Assembly (NCBI RefSeq): GCF_001039355.2
Contig: NW_019775686.1
Span: forward strand, 1-64,000
DNA: 64,000 nt
Direction of reading: 5' to 3'
From: Lingula anatina
Taxonomy: Eukaryota; Brachiopoda; Lingulata; Lingulida; Lingulidae
This document shows positions 32,381 to 43,593 of this stretch, piece by piece (position 1 is the first letter of the stretch; each line of letters begins with the position of its first letter). The notes beneath the pieces were generated by a model. It searched no databases and was not told the origin of the DNA. It saw nothing but the letters and a program-made list of their open reading frames with translations. The translations under genes and the position numbers were made by a program.

Positions 32381-34473
32381 CTTCACAAAAATGAGCGGTA
32401 AGTAGGAACGCTGTCGTTTGTACTGGGTAAGGAGGTGGCAGTAAAATATTTATCATAAATCTGGATACAAAGAATGTTCCCATTCTTAACCCCTGGTTTA
32501 GAATTATAAATAGAATGATATAAATGAGTGAATTTTTTTTTTTTTTTTTTTTTAAGTGCGTTATTAAGTGCGTTGAGTCAGTGGGGTTTTTCCAAAGTAG
32601 TTGAACGTTTCACTGCCAATCTCATGCGTGTCAGTTGCTTTTCATATCTTTTTCTTATGGTTTTGCTCACAGTGTGTGTATATTATCCGGTATACCTTTT
32701 TTATGTTGTGGTGTACAGACTGTGCTTATAGACGTTAATATTTGCATCGTGCTAAATGGGACATCTAGATCTTGGCAGAGAAGGTAAATCAAGGTTTATA
32801 CATGCAGCTACAGGTTAACGGCCACAATAATTGGTGGTCGATTTCTCACCTCGTTCTCTTCAGCCAGAGGTAGTTACAGATAATCATCGTCTGTCTTTAT
32901 TTCAGGGACAGTAATGTTGCTAATGACATCATTGATAGCTTCCTATATTAGAGACCTAACAAAAGACTTCGTTGGCACACCGAGTACTGGAAGGAATGAG
33001 CCTTAAAGATTGAAGGCACTCACTACCAACACTCCAAATCTGTACAAACGCTGTATTCGAAATGGTCATTCTCAAACGGAAAGTTGAGATATTGGTGTGT
33101 GCTCATCGTTTTTGATAGATTATTTGATTGAGATCGGGTTCAGTCCCGTTGTAAAAAAATTTACTATTGTGACCCCTTTATAGAACTCATATCAAGCTAT
33201 ATTATATTCATTCTTTTTTATTCTAATTTAAGAGATACTACCATTACACAGTGTAGGTGAAATGAGATAGTAATGATAAAAATATAGCGGGAGAAAAAAT
33301 GAGAGGGCAGGAGACTCCTATTATAAAATATTTATAGAGACAAAAACCTGATGTGAGAGTGGTCTTTCTCTTCTCTCTTCCTTTCAAATTAGACTGCACT
33401 GTAGATGTTAACGTTTCCAACTTCTCTTGTTGAAGAACACGTTTCTGTTTGGAACGTTTGACCCACGTAGCAAAGGAACATTTCCCGAATGTGGCTGAAT
33501 GCACCAAGGTGTAGCAAGATGGGCCAGCAAGGCAAAGGCGGGCCGCTGCAACACTGAGGACGCTGAAGATTGCACTATACACATTCTCTCAAAGGACCTT
33601 CTTTTACAAGTCAGTGTGCTTGACTGTACATGTATGCTTTCGTGTACAAGAACCCACATACATCAAACGCGTCTTAGAAGCAATTTTCTTTACTCCCAGC
33701 AGACCCCGTGAAATACTGTACAGTATTTACTCTAAATATTACGTTAATTGAACGATGACATTAAGTGGAAATCGTTAAATCACTTTATCGTATGACCATT
33801 TAAGTTTTCACTGAGACAGGAAAAACCAAGACGAAAAAACAATGAAGTGTTTTCTTTCATCCAAACTGCTGAATGCTATCTGTTTGCCAAAAAAAATTTT
33901 TTTTTGGTTTGGCAACTTTAATCCTTGTTGTGTCTGTCTGAAGAGAAAAAGGATACAGGGCACATATTAGAAGTATTTTACATGGGCGGGGAAATCTTTA
34001 CAAACCATCACACATTCAATTTACAACGTATGTTCGTACATGCAGAACAATTATATTATTTTTAAAAAATTCAGTTTTGTTTACTTTTAATAAAAACGCT
34101 AAATAAATTTTACATAACGTTATTTGCCCTTAAAACATCTTATATTTTATCCAATTTTCAGCAAGTAATAATCTGTAAAATGCAAATATTTCATACATTG
34201 AAAATTTTTATAAAAATTAGGATATTAAAGGGCCCATCAATCATATTATATGATAAACGGACCTATTTAAAACAACATTACGTTTACCAGCAAGAACATG
34301 TTGATAACAAAATAATACGTTTCATGCAGTGACTATATTCAAGTGTTAGTTCGGATGTTGCATTTATATATTTAAATATACTTAAAAATCATCATCATCC
34401 GCACAGAATTTTAAAACTGTCGCAAGAGTTAGTCGTCAATTCGTGTTGTGAAAATGTATTTTATAAATGTAAC
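32381..34473. other. Intergenic, no gene recognised
   Basis: Short open frames on both strands at 33,244-33,711 overlap one another and show no known family or splice signals. A long T run is at ~32,535-32,553, and GTTTGCCAAAAAAAA/TTTTTTTTGGTTTGGCAAC at ~33,882-33,917 is a small inverted repeat. Confidence 0.4.
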
Positions 34474-34530
34474 GATATATATATATATATATATAATAGA
34501 TAGAAAGATAGATAGATAGATATTGATATT
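34474..34530. repeat. (AT)n plus (GATA)n microsatellite
   Basis: About 11 AT dinucleotides, then AGATAGAAAGATAGATAGATAGATATTGATATTGATA, a compound simple repeat. Confidence 0.9.
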
Positions 34531-35517
34531 GATATTTATGGAGATATATAATATATTTTATGACCTGAATTTATAGTTATTACAACTAAATCAACAGACC
34601 TATTACAACGCCCACAAGTTAATTACGTGTTGATCCATAGTTCCTACTTTCAGACGTAAAATGCTGTACTTGGTTTTAATTAGAACGCATTTAACCTCGA
34701 AGTACATGTACACCTGTTGTTCTGATTGTCAACATACTTTAAAACAACATCATTCGTTTAATAACACGTTCTATTCCGTTTTAACTAATTCAAATCAACA
34801 ATAAATACTATAAACAATGTATCTCAGTTAGGAATCCAAAGATCATTAATCACAATAGTTGCTCAAATCGACATAGATGATCCGCTTTCTTTACGCATTA
34901 CATTTATTTATTAAAATTCAATTGTAAAAGGGTCGTTCGATCGTTGTCTTATTTTCAATATAGGAAGGGTCATTCGATGTAGTATTACTTAGACATGGAA
35001 GTATTTCTATGTTTGAGGGTGGTTGGCTCATGCCTTGGTTTTAAATACCTCTTACGAAATTAACACAACCCAAGGCTTGGCCTCTGGTGTGTTTTCACAG
35101 CGCCCGTAGTAAAAAGGTTTGAGATTATTTTCGAGTTTTTAGTTTTTCGATCCTGTAATTCCCTTGGATGTATTTATTTCACGTTTGTGAGAGGGAATGA
35201 GCAAAGTGATTTGACATGTCAGTCTTACAGTTCTGCTCTGATATAAGATAACTGTTTATAGACGTGTGCAATGCACTATTTGTGGCTTGCGTGGTGTGAG
35301 GCGTCTCACCTCATTGTGGTGTGGTAAGAGGCGTCAAACAATACAGCGAATACAGCAAATTTAAATAAATAAAATGTATTTGTTTATAACATTCAGTGTC
35401 CATTCACTTTTTGGTAGTGTCTAAAAGTTTTAAGCTTTAAAGATCGGGGCCCATAACAGAGCCAGCCACAGGCAGATTTGAGGAACACGTTCGATCTCGT
35501 CACGATGGACATTCACC
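34531..35517. other. Intergenic, no gene recognised
   Basis: AT-rich. 34,920-34,980 has two related GGGTCGTTCGAT/GGGTCATTCGAT words, and 35,295-35,335 has two GAGGCGTC words. No ORF of note. Confidence 0.4.
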
Positions 35518-35896
35518 AGTTGTTCAGTCCACAAATATAATCCCCAGACTTGTTAATTAGTTGTAACAAGTCGAGTGCACAAGCAAGCGACTTCATTTAA
35601 ATTAATTAACAAGTCTTAGGATTATATTTGAGGAAAAAAGCAAGGCATGTTCAGTCCACAAATGCAATCCCCAGACTTGTTAATTAATTTTAACAAGTCG
35701 AGTGCACAAGCAAGCGACTTCATTAAAATTAATTAACAAGTCTGGGGATTCTAATTGTGGAAAAAAGAAGGCCTGTTCAGTCCACAAATGCAATCCCCAG
35801 ACTTCACTTCACTGCCTGCCACTTTATATAAAGTATCATGGACGAAAACTAAAAATTTAAGAAAACCCTGGCTTCGAGCGGCAGGCAGTGAAGTTC
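35518..35896. repeat. Array of hairpin-forming inverted repeats
   Basis: Two head-to-tail units of about 123 bp (35,518-35,640 and 35,645-35,765) and a partial third (from 35,774). Each has arms CCACAAATGCAATCCCCAGA... and its inverted copy ...TCTGGGGATTCTAATTGTGG, around a GTGCACAAGCAAGCGACTTC loop. The third is followed by a separate hairpin CTTCACTGCCTGCC (35,807) / GGCAGGCAGTGAAG (35,880). This may be a foldback MITE inserted repeatedly or amplified. Confidence 0.75.
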
Positions 35897-36057
35897 TTTT
35901 ATAACCGGTGTGATATGATTGTCCGTAGTCGTACGGGTTAATAATCTATCGGAAATGCTTTGAATACCTTGTAATCTTTATATCTTTTTCTTGGTACATC
36001 CATATAAACTAGAGTTGCAATAGCTCAATTTATGCTTGCAATTTTAAGCTGCGTTGC

Positions 36058-36411
36058 TTAAATGGATAACAACTGTTCGTATGATATCTATATTTCACAA
36101 TGAATACATTGTTATCAACTCATAGAAATAAAATAAATTCTATATTACCACGAAAACAGTGGTTTACGCAATTATTCTGGAATTTGTGCTTGCCATTACA
36201 TCATGTGACCTCCATAGATGGCTACACTCTGTAATAATATCTTAAGAGAATATTATAAAAAACAAATTTTTTTGGAAAAAACAGGAAGTAACTTTGAATG
36301 TAGGAATGGATTCATTTACTGTTGGTAAGTATGGGGAAATTGTCCTTTATCCCAGGAAAATCTTTTTTTTTTTTGCCAAAATGAACAGTCGTTACAAATG
36401 TATCCCTTTAA
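36058..36411. mobile_element. TTAA-flanked MITE with palindromic centre (copy 1)
   Basis: Runs from TTAA-ATGGATAACAACTGTTCGTA to AACAGTCGTTACAAATGTAT-CCCTTTAA. It shares its whole layout with 58,842-59,185: ATCTATATTTCACAAT, AACTCATAGAAATA, TGTGACCTCCA, an internal CTTAAGAG palindrome (imperfect here) and TAACTTTGAATGTA. TTAA at both ends suggests a piggyBac-like target site. It lies 160 bp downstream of the GPCR stop codon. Confidence 0.75.
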
Positions 36412-36571
36412 TGTTGCTTTTTCTTTTACAATTAGGTATTAAACAGCTACTGAGATATTCAACTTACATAATGAGAGCTCTGGCTTTAATTCCATTCAAA
36501 TGACCGCTTTCTTTCACTTCAATAATCCTACATAGATTTTAAATGTCTGTGGGATTATTAATACCGCAATT

Positions 36572-37708
36572 TCAATATCGGTGGGTTAATTCGAATCTGT
36601 CTTGCTCAAGGTTAAGACGATCATCAATTGTCGCCCTTGAACTTATTTTCTTCACATGATTTTTTCTTTCATCGTCCTTTGTGCACCTGGAGCAACACAT
36701 GGACTTTAGAGTACGTTGAAACGTTTTACCGAACACTCCATAAATGAAAAAATTCATAGAAGAGTTAAGCACTCCACAGAATGTTAGCACTTGGAAGAAT
36801 AACGGCATATTTCGTGTCATATTTTGCGGCAATGCTTCAGGATAAAATCCAATAATAAAAGTGCAACAATATAAGAGATGAAATACAAGAGAAGAAACGG
36901 CGATCATAATAACAATTTTTGTCAATTCTCGGTAAGTGGTCATTTTTTGAACGAAAAGCACTTCGCGTCGTTTAGATAGCTCTCGCAGTCTGCGTATTAT
37001 TTGCACGTTGCACTTCGTTATAATAAAAAAAGGAATACAAAAATAAAAAAGAGCGTGAAAAGCAAGCCAGTAGATCTTATGCTCGGGAAAACGGACAACC
37101 GGTGGTTTGAAACAAAATGGATAGGTCTTGTTCAACATACACGGGCGAAATCCTATTGAAACGATGAAGAAGTACTTGGGTATAACGCTTATAAAAGAGG
37201 CAATGACGACGACGGCAACCCGTCCTACCCACGTCTTCAGTGACGAGGTATCCAGGAGCTGTGAAGTTGACGAACAAATCAAGCGGTAACGGTCGATGGT
37301 AACAAGAACGCTTATCCAAATTGGAATAAGAATGAGCCAGTTGTTTAATGACCAAAGCACTCGTGTATGTTTCGAAATAAAGGGAAGGGTTCCTGGTATT
37401 AGTTCAGTGTAGGAGAATATGGACGGGATGCTGACAAAAAATGTTTGCGAAAGGATGTAGAAATTGTCAGCAACTGCCAAGCAACGGAGCAAAAAGGTTG
37501 ATGAATTCTGGATCTTAAAATTTCGAAACACGACAAAAGACACTGTGTTTAACACAAGACCAACCAAAGCAATGAAGAAAGCTGAAACTCCACCAACAAA
37601 ATTTACAATCCCTTTGTTATCTACACCACTACCCAATTCCCCCTCTACTACCGAAATATTTGAACTGATATTTAGAAAATCGACTTTCGGCACAGTGCCA
37701 TTCATCAT
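36572..37708 (-). CDS. Intronless class A (rhodopsin-like) GPCR, peptide-receptor type
   Basis: A 378-codon single-exon receptor for an extracellular, probably peptide ligand, at the plasma membrane. The N-terminal ~35 residues carry N-glycosylation sites (NGT, NIS). TM1 holds GLVLNTVSFVVF (Asn 1.50), TM2 LRCLAVADNFYIL, and the TM3 end DRY in VTIDRYRLIC. TM5 and TM6 flank a basic loop (RRLRELSKRREV). TM7 has NSSMNFFIYG, an N-x3-N variant of NPxxY common in invertebrate FMRFamide-receptor-like proteins. The tail has a Cys cluster (MCCSRC), possibly palmitoylated. Oddity: the conserved Cys just before TM3 is absent from KHTRVLWSLNNW, although extracellular loop 2 has Cys. The ATG at 37,708 follows an out-of-frame context, and a second Met follows immediately. 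The ligand is unknown; FMRFamide-like is a family-level guess. Confidence 0.88.
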   Translation of the reverse strand: MMNGTVPKVDFLNISSNISVVEGELGSGVDNKGIVNFVGGVSAFFIALVGLVLNTVSFVVFRNFKIQNSSTFLLRCLAVADNFYILSQTFFVSIPSIFSYTELIPGTLPFISKHTRVLWSLNNWLILIPIWISVLVTIDRYRLICSSTSQLLDTSSLKTWVGRVAVVVIASFISVIPKYFFIVSIGFRPCMLNKTYPFCFKPPVVRFPEHKIYWLAFHALFYFCIPFFIITKCNVQIIRRLRELSKRREVLFVQKMTTYRELTKIVIMIAVSSLVFHLLYCCTFIIGFYPEALPQNMTRNMPLFFQVLTFCGVLNSSMNFFIYGVFGKTFQRTLKSMCCSRCTKDDERKNHVKKISSRATIDDRLNLEQDRFELTHRY

Positions 37709-39906
37709 TTAGAACTGTCCTGCTTACCTCTGAGTCCCAGCTAAATTCAGGTGTTCATACAAGAAGCATCTAAACTGAATCTGAAATCATCTCGCTTACT
37801 TACGTCCATACATCGTATTTATAGGCTGTGATACCGTCTAACAATCTTGTAATAATCATCATCTGGTATTTAATAAGGAAAACGAATACCGAGCATAATC
37901 CCGTGAATCGATTTCACAGAATTTCTTCGTGTCAAAGTGACCTTTGCTGGTTAGGTAAGTTACATTGCTGACAGAGATTATAACCGTTTATAGCACAAAG
38001 GTTGGCTGAGAACACCAAACTTGTCACCGCCCGCAAAGCATAATAAAATGCTTGTCTCAACAGTAAAGTTTGAAGTTTTGGGGCTTAAATTAGATGACTA
38101 CACTTGGATAACCGACTACCGGCACTTTAACTAAGTTCCGTAGTGTTATTCCACAAAGTGTTTTACAAAAGACTGGCCACCAATACATAAAGTTGGAATA
38201 TCTAAATAAACTTTTGGCACCAATGGCAGAAAACACTATCAAGACATTCTCACCAAGCTCTAGGGGTTATGTTAAAAGACCAAGGGGATTTTTTGGAAAA
38301 GTAGCATAATGAACCGAGACTCACCGAGACTAAAATTAGACACGATATCCTGTGGCAAAAGGTGGTGATATTTTCTTGATTACTTCTTTAATCCGTATAT
38401 AATGCTACTAAGTGACACACCGGCGGTCCTTGTTATAAACCAGTAGTGCTTATTAATTACCGGTAAGCAGCAAGACTGTCATCAAGCGTTACCTGCAATA
38501 CTTGCGTACGTTTATTTACGGTGAAAAAGTTTTACTTTGCCATATTTCAAAACATGATGTCAGATTTCTACCCTACACAAAGTATATTTTTATGTGTAGC
38601 AATTATTTCTCCTTATTTTCTCGGTAGGAGAAATTATTTTAAAAAATAAGGACTTTTTAGTCAGGTGCAATCATATGGGTAATTTATTCTTTGTAACAAA
38701 AGTTGTTGCTGTATTTCACAATATCTGCGGTTGCAGGTCTCAAAACTGAACAAATTTTTTCTCGAGTGATTTTCTCGACAGCACAGCCCTGTAATAGCCA
38801 GAAGTTGCAGTCATACCAGTGCTAGTACACGGAGTACTACATAGAGGGCAATATCTGTTAGCAGATGACTGGAAACACGGAGAACGTATATATATCATCA
38901 ATGAAGTATAAACAAGCGAAAATAAATTAGATAAGTAGATAAGGCTATTCTGGAAAGCGCCAAAGGTATTTCCATGACAATTTCTCTTTGTAATTATCAA
39001 TGCCAAGAAATAAATCCCAGATTAGCTGTTGTGTTATAATCCACATTACACTAGTCTTCTTACCTCTTATGACACTAACAGGAAAGGGAATGAAAATAAC
39101 AACATTTTCTTCATTACATAAATGAAGCAAACTATCATCTGGTTATTCAAATTTTATTCACAGATGCCACAAAGTGGTCAACAGATCTGTCTCTGGCTAC
39201 TTCGATAAGACTCCAGTTACAATATATCCATGTGACACAAGTGGGCACAATTTTAAGTACAAAGCTGTATCACAATCTACAGTCATAGCTAATCATGTTG
39301 GTATTTTTAAACCAAGTACATTGTGGCCAGCAGTATTGATAAAATCAGCTCATTAATTTACCTATTGGCTCCACTCTGACATGTATACTAGTGCAATTAT
39401 ATACCTATCTGTACCCTGAGTTTTCAGTTGTTGAAATGGGTTTGTGGTCACGGAAAACAGGTAAAACACCATAGATTAATTGTTTTGGGAAAACATTTGG
39501 GTTTGCCATAAACATGGTGCATTTGAGTCTGTAGATGCAGTTGTGATTTATCAAAAATATCAATTAAAAATGTATCCTATATATGAAATGAATGATTTTA
39601 CTATAAGATATAAAATGTGCATGCAAACATTTCCCTGAGCACCTGAATCATGAAATACTGTCAAAATGGCTAATATTCTCACTTCACCTTCATGTCAAGT
39701 AAGATCATATCTAACAACCACACCCAGTACATCCGACTTAACAAACAGAGAAAAAGCTTTTTCTTCAGATGATGGAAACTCATTTTCTAGTCAAACCTTT
39801 ATAAATATCACTTTTACTAGTACCTGTTTATTTTGTAATGCTTTATCAGAAAATGGTCAAATAACTTGACATGCCCATATCTTGATGGGATATCAGATGG
39901 TGACAT
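37709..39906. other. Intergenic / 3' flank of the dehydrogenase gene
   Basis: No coding exon recognised. 38,601-38,638 is a hairpin: AATTATTTCTCC, 14-nt loop, GGAGAAATTATT. The region next to 39,906 should hold the 3' UTR of the minus-strand dehydrogenase gene; no polyadenylation site could be chosen with confidence. Confidence 0.4.
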
Positions 39907-42900
39907 CTACAGTCTTGATGGGGTTCCTCCAGTCAGGACAATGGTTTCTCCTACTATGTATGAAGAATCTTGTGATACTAAGAAAGACACAGCACCAGCC
40001 ATCTCATCTGGCTCACCAAACCTGACAAAAACACAGGAAAAAAATACCATAAATTATTACACTATAAATTTATCATGTTTCACTCTCCATTCTTACTCTA
40101 CTTTACAGTATCTGTAATGACAAAGATATCAATGCAATTAAACAGGCATCTCGTGCTCATTAATTCAGTTAGCAACCTATTTTGAACCGACAGAAAGGAC
40201 TTTACATGTGCTGGTCCCAACACACTGCATGCAATATGTTAATAACGGCTGCATTCAGAACAGATGATCCGCAGACTAAATGGTCCTTGAATCAAATATG
40301 GCCAACCCAACTTGAAAGTGATTCAGCTAATGGTCTCCCCTAATGGTCTCCCCACCTACCACATGCACCAGGCCTTTAGGGTTCTTATAATTAAATGGAT
40401 TAAATTTTGGCTCCATGGTTTAATTGCCAGGCCCCTGCAGGGATGGCACATGTGAAGGCAGGAATACCATTAGGGAATTAGGTGGCATTGCTTTTAAGTG
40501 GGTTGTTCATATTTAGTCCATGGATCATCTCTTGTCAATGCGACCTATGTTACAGAAATGGTGAGTTGGATCAATACAGCAAAAATTGCACACAAAGTTG
40601 TGTTACGTAATTGAATCCCAGTGGTGCATGACTGCAGCCCTCAGTTATAAACAGGACTCAAGGAGGTATGTTCTGGAAACTTGTATGAAACCCAGTTAAT
40701 GCTGACCTATGAATGTCCATGTTTTCAAACTTTTGATCCCCCCCCCCTTTAAAAAAAAAAAAAAAAAAAGGGTATTAAACTGTACAAATTATATTTACCT
40801 TTTCAGAGGAATTGGCTCCATGGCTTTTTCAGCTACCATCGGATTTTTCCATAGCTGAATAAAATTATAACTAGGTAATTAAAGATCTCAAATGTCCAAG
40901 TATTTATCAAATTCAAAATATTACTGATAACAACACATCAATATGTATATGTATATTCAAGTGAAACAAATGGCATTTCCAGGGGTACATTCAGAAATAG
41001 TGGATATACATTTGGATATATATTTACCTTCTCACTCCCAAAAACATACAACCAGCAAATTTTAAATGAAACCACACCAAGCAAATCAATGTGCCCTAAA
41101 TAATATATTGTCAAATCTGTTCACTGTTTATATTTGCAACAAGATGTGAGACAATTTTTATCACTGTGCCCCTTTTTCCAGTTTACAAAATTTAAAATAT
41201 AATCCTGCGTAAAAGAGATGAGAATGTGAGCAAGAAACCAGAAGAGTGAAATTCAATCCTGTCAGGCAAGTCTCTACTGGGTAATTATCCAACAGTAATC
41301 ATGACTCTGGCAAAACTGAAGCAAAACAAAAAATCCATTTTCCACATATCCTGTGATATATTTGGAATACAAATGAAATGCCTACTAAAAAGTGATGTTT
41401 GCAGTACGGTTAAAATGTTTTCTAAAAAATAAAATGAAGCAAATAAAAAAAGCCTGGATACAAGTGTAAATCGCTTGTTTTTCAGATAGCCTAGCAACAA
41501 GGTTATAACAGTGTAATATACCAGCACACTTTAAAATCACAAAGAAGTGTATACAAGCAAAACAGATCTAATTTTCAGTTTCATTTATTCAACTACATGT
41601 AATAGTACATTTATTGTAAATGTACCTATTAAGAGTCTCAGATCTGCAGAAAATTGTGTGATAAATGCAACACAGGATCTGGGTAACTGTTGAAAAAACC
41701 TAAATATAAAAAATTATAGCAATTATAAAACATCTACTTACTGCTTCACTAAATTTAGTTTTGATGACTCCTGGAGCTATTCCATTCACCCTGATATTCA
41801 TTGGTGCACACTCCTTAGCCAAAGCTTTTGTTAGACCAAGGAGGGCAGTCTTGCTCACAGAATATGCCGCTATTAGCTGAAAAAAAATTAAGTTGCATGG
41901 GTGAAAGTCGTAACAACCAAAAATCCTGAAAACATAGATTGCAATTTCTCGTCACATTTAGGGCGTATTCCCAGACATTTAGAACGATCTATCCCTGTGG
42001 GGAGTCTCACTAGATTACTGTCAGATAATCCAGCTTAAACGTCCGTCCAGCCTACTACAAGCTGTAAGGGGGTAATTAACTTTCGTGCCCGCTTGGCTGA
42101 CAGCTATTTAGCATGAACCCCCAGGGAGTTAGGTCGATCTAGTTTGGATCGATCTAATCTCTGGGAATGGGGTCTTAGACCATACGAATAAAACAAGAAC
42201 CAAAATGAAGACTGAAAATCCTGAAATCAGGCATAATCCTGAAAACTTTCACCCATAAAGTTGTTTAACAAAAGTTAAGTTGGCTTTAAAAAAGCATTCC
42301 TCCTACACTGTCAGAAAATGATGATAATAATAAAACTGTAGTAAATAAACAGCAATTACAAAAGGAATTTCCCTGCTCACAGATGCACAACATGCAGCAG
42401 TATTACACAAACTATGTAATAGCCATTTTATCATCATCAAATGTTTATGACCCAGTGTATTAGATAATTAATTCCAACGGTTGTGACAACATGACTAACA
42501 TGCATTAATTAAGACCTTTCACCTTTAGCTTTGAGTATTTAGTGTCCATTCTGAGGTAAAAAAGTAAAACCTCTTACTTACCTCAAAAGGATTATAACCA
42601 CCAATAGAAGAAACCATTACAATGTGACCACCACTGAAAGAAATGGTCAGGGTGAGATTAAAACATCCTTTATCCAGCTATAAGTTTCAATTACTATAAA
42701 GCTACCTACAGTACTAGTAGTTACTCGATCTTTTAATGGGGGACATTTGTGGATTTTTATCTGTAGTCCTAATTCGTAATTTCTTTAGATTAGAACATCC
42801 TATTGAGTGGTTGCAACAAAATTAGAAAACTGTATTCTCTACAGTTCTACTCTATGCAGAAAAAAACACAACAAATGCTATACAGAAATATAATAATTAT

Positions 42901-43562
42901 GATTATAGAATTATGTATCTGAAATCATTTTTGCTCACTGAAAAGACTGGGTAATTACTGTACTTCAAGCTGTACAAATTCATATACTGTGATACTCTGG
43001 CCACCAAAAAATATTGGACGCTGAAAGATTCCAATAAAGTTGTGTGAGGAAACTAACAGTATATATTTATTCTTTATTTTGGTTGGCCAGACTGGTGATA
43101 CTATTGTTTGAAATAACTGAAAGCATATATGTCCTTACCCTCTTTGTTCCATAATAGGCACCACAGCTTTACACAACAGAAAAGCTGCTTTCACATTGAC
43201 GTCAAATATCTGGAATTGCATATATTCATGGTTATTTGACACTAAATTCAGTAAGTTAATGATGATTAACTGTACAGAATCACTGACAAAATGACATCCT
43301 ATGGAGACTCTGAAAGTAATGTGAGAAGGGGGAGGGGATGGTAAACCAGCATTTACATTGAGAATACTAGAGTCAGCAGTTAACTGATCAATATGTATTT
43401 TGATGACTATGATGCAGCCAAAATCTTTGCAGTCACTTCTAGCTTGCAGAAGGTAAATTGTATGACAAATTCAGCAGGTTTTGCAACAGAAAATATTTTG
43501 CAACAACACATTTTTGAGGGGGCATTTTGTGGGTAACAGCAGTCACTTCTGGAGTTCCTAGG

Positions 43563-43593
<31 letters not shown>

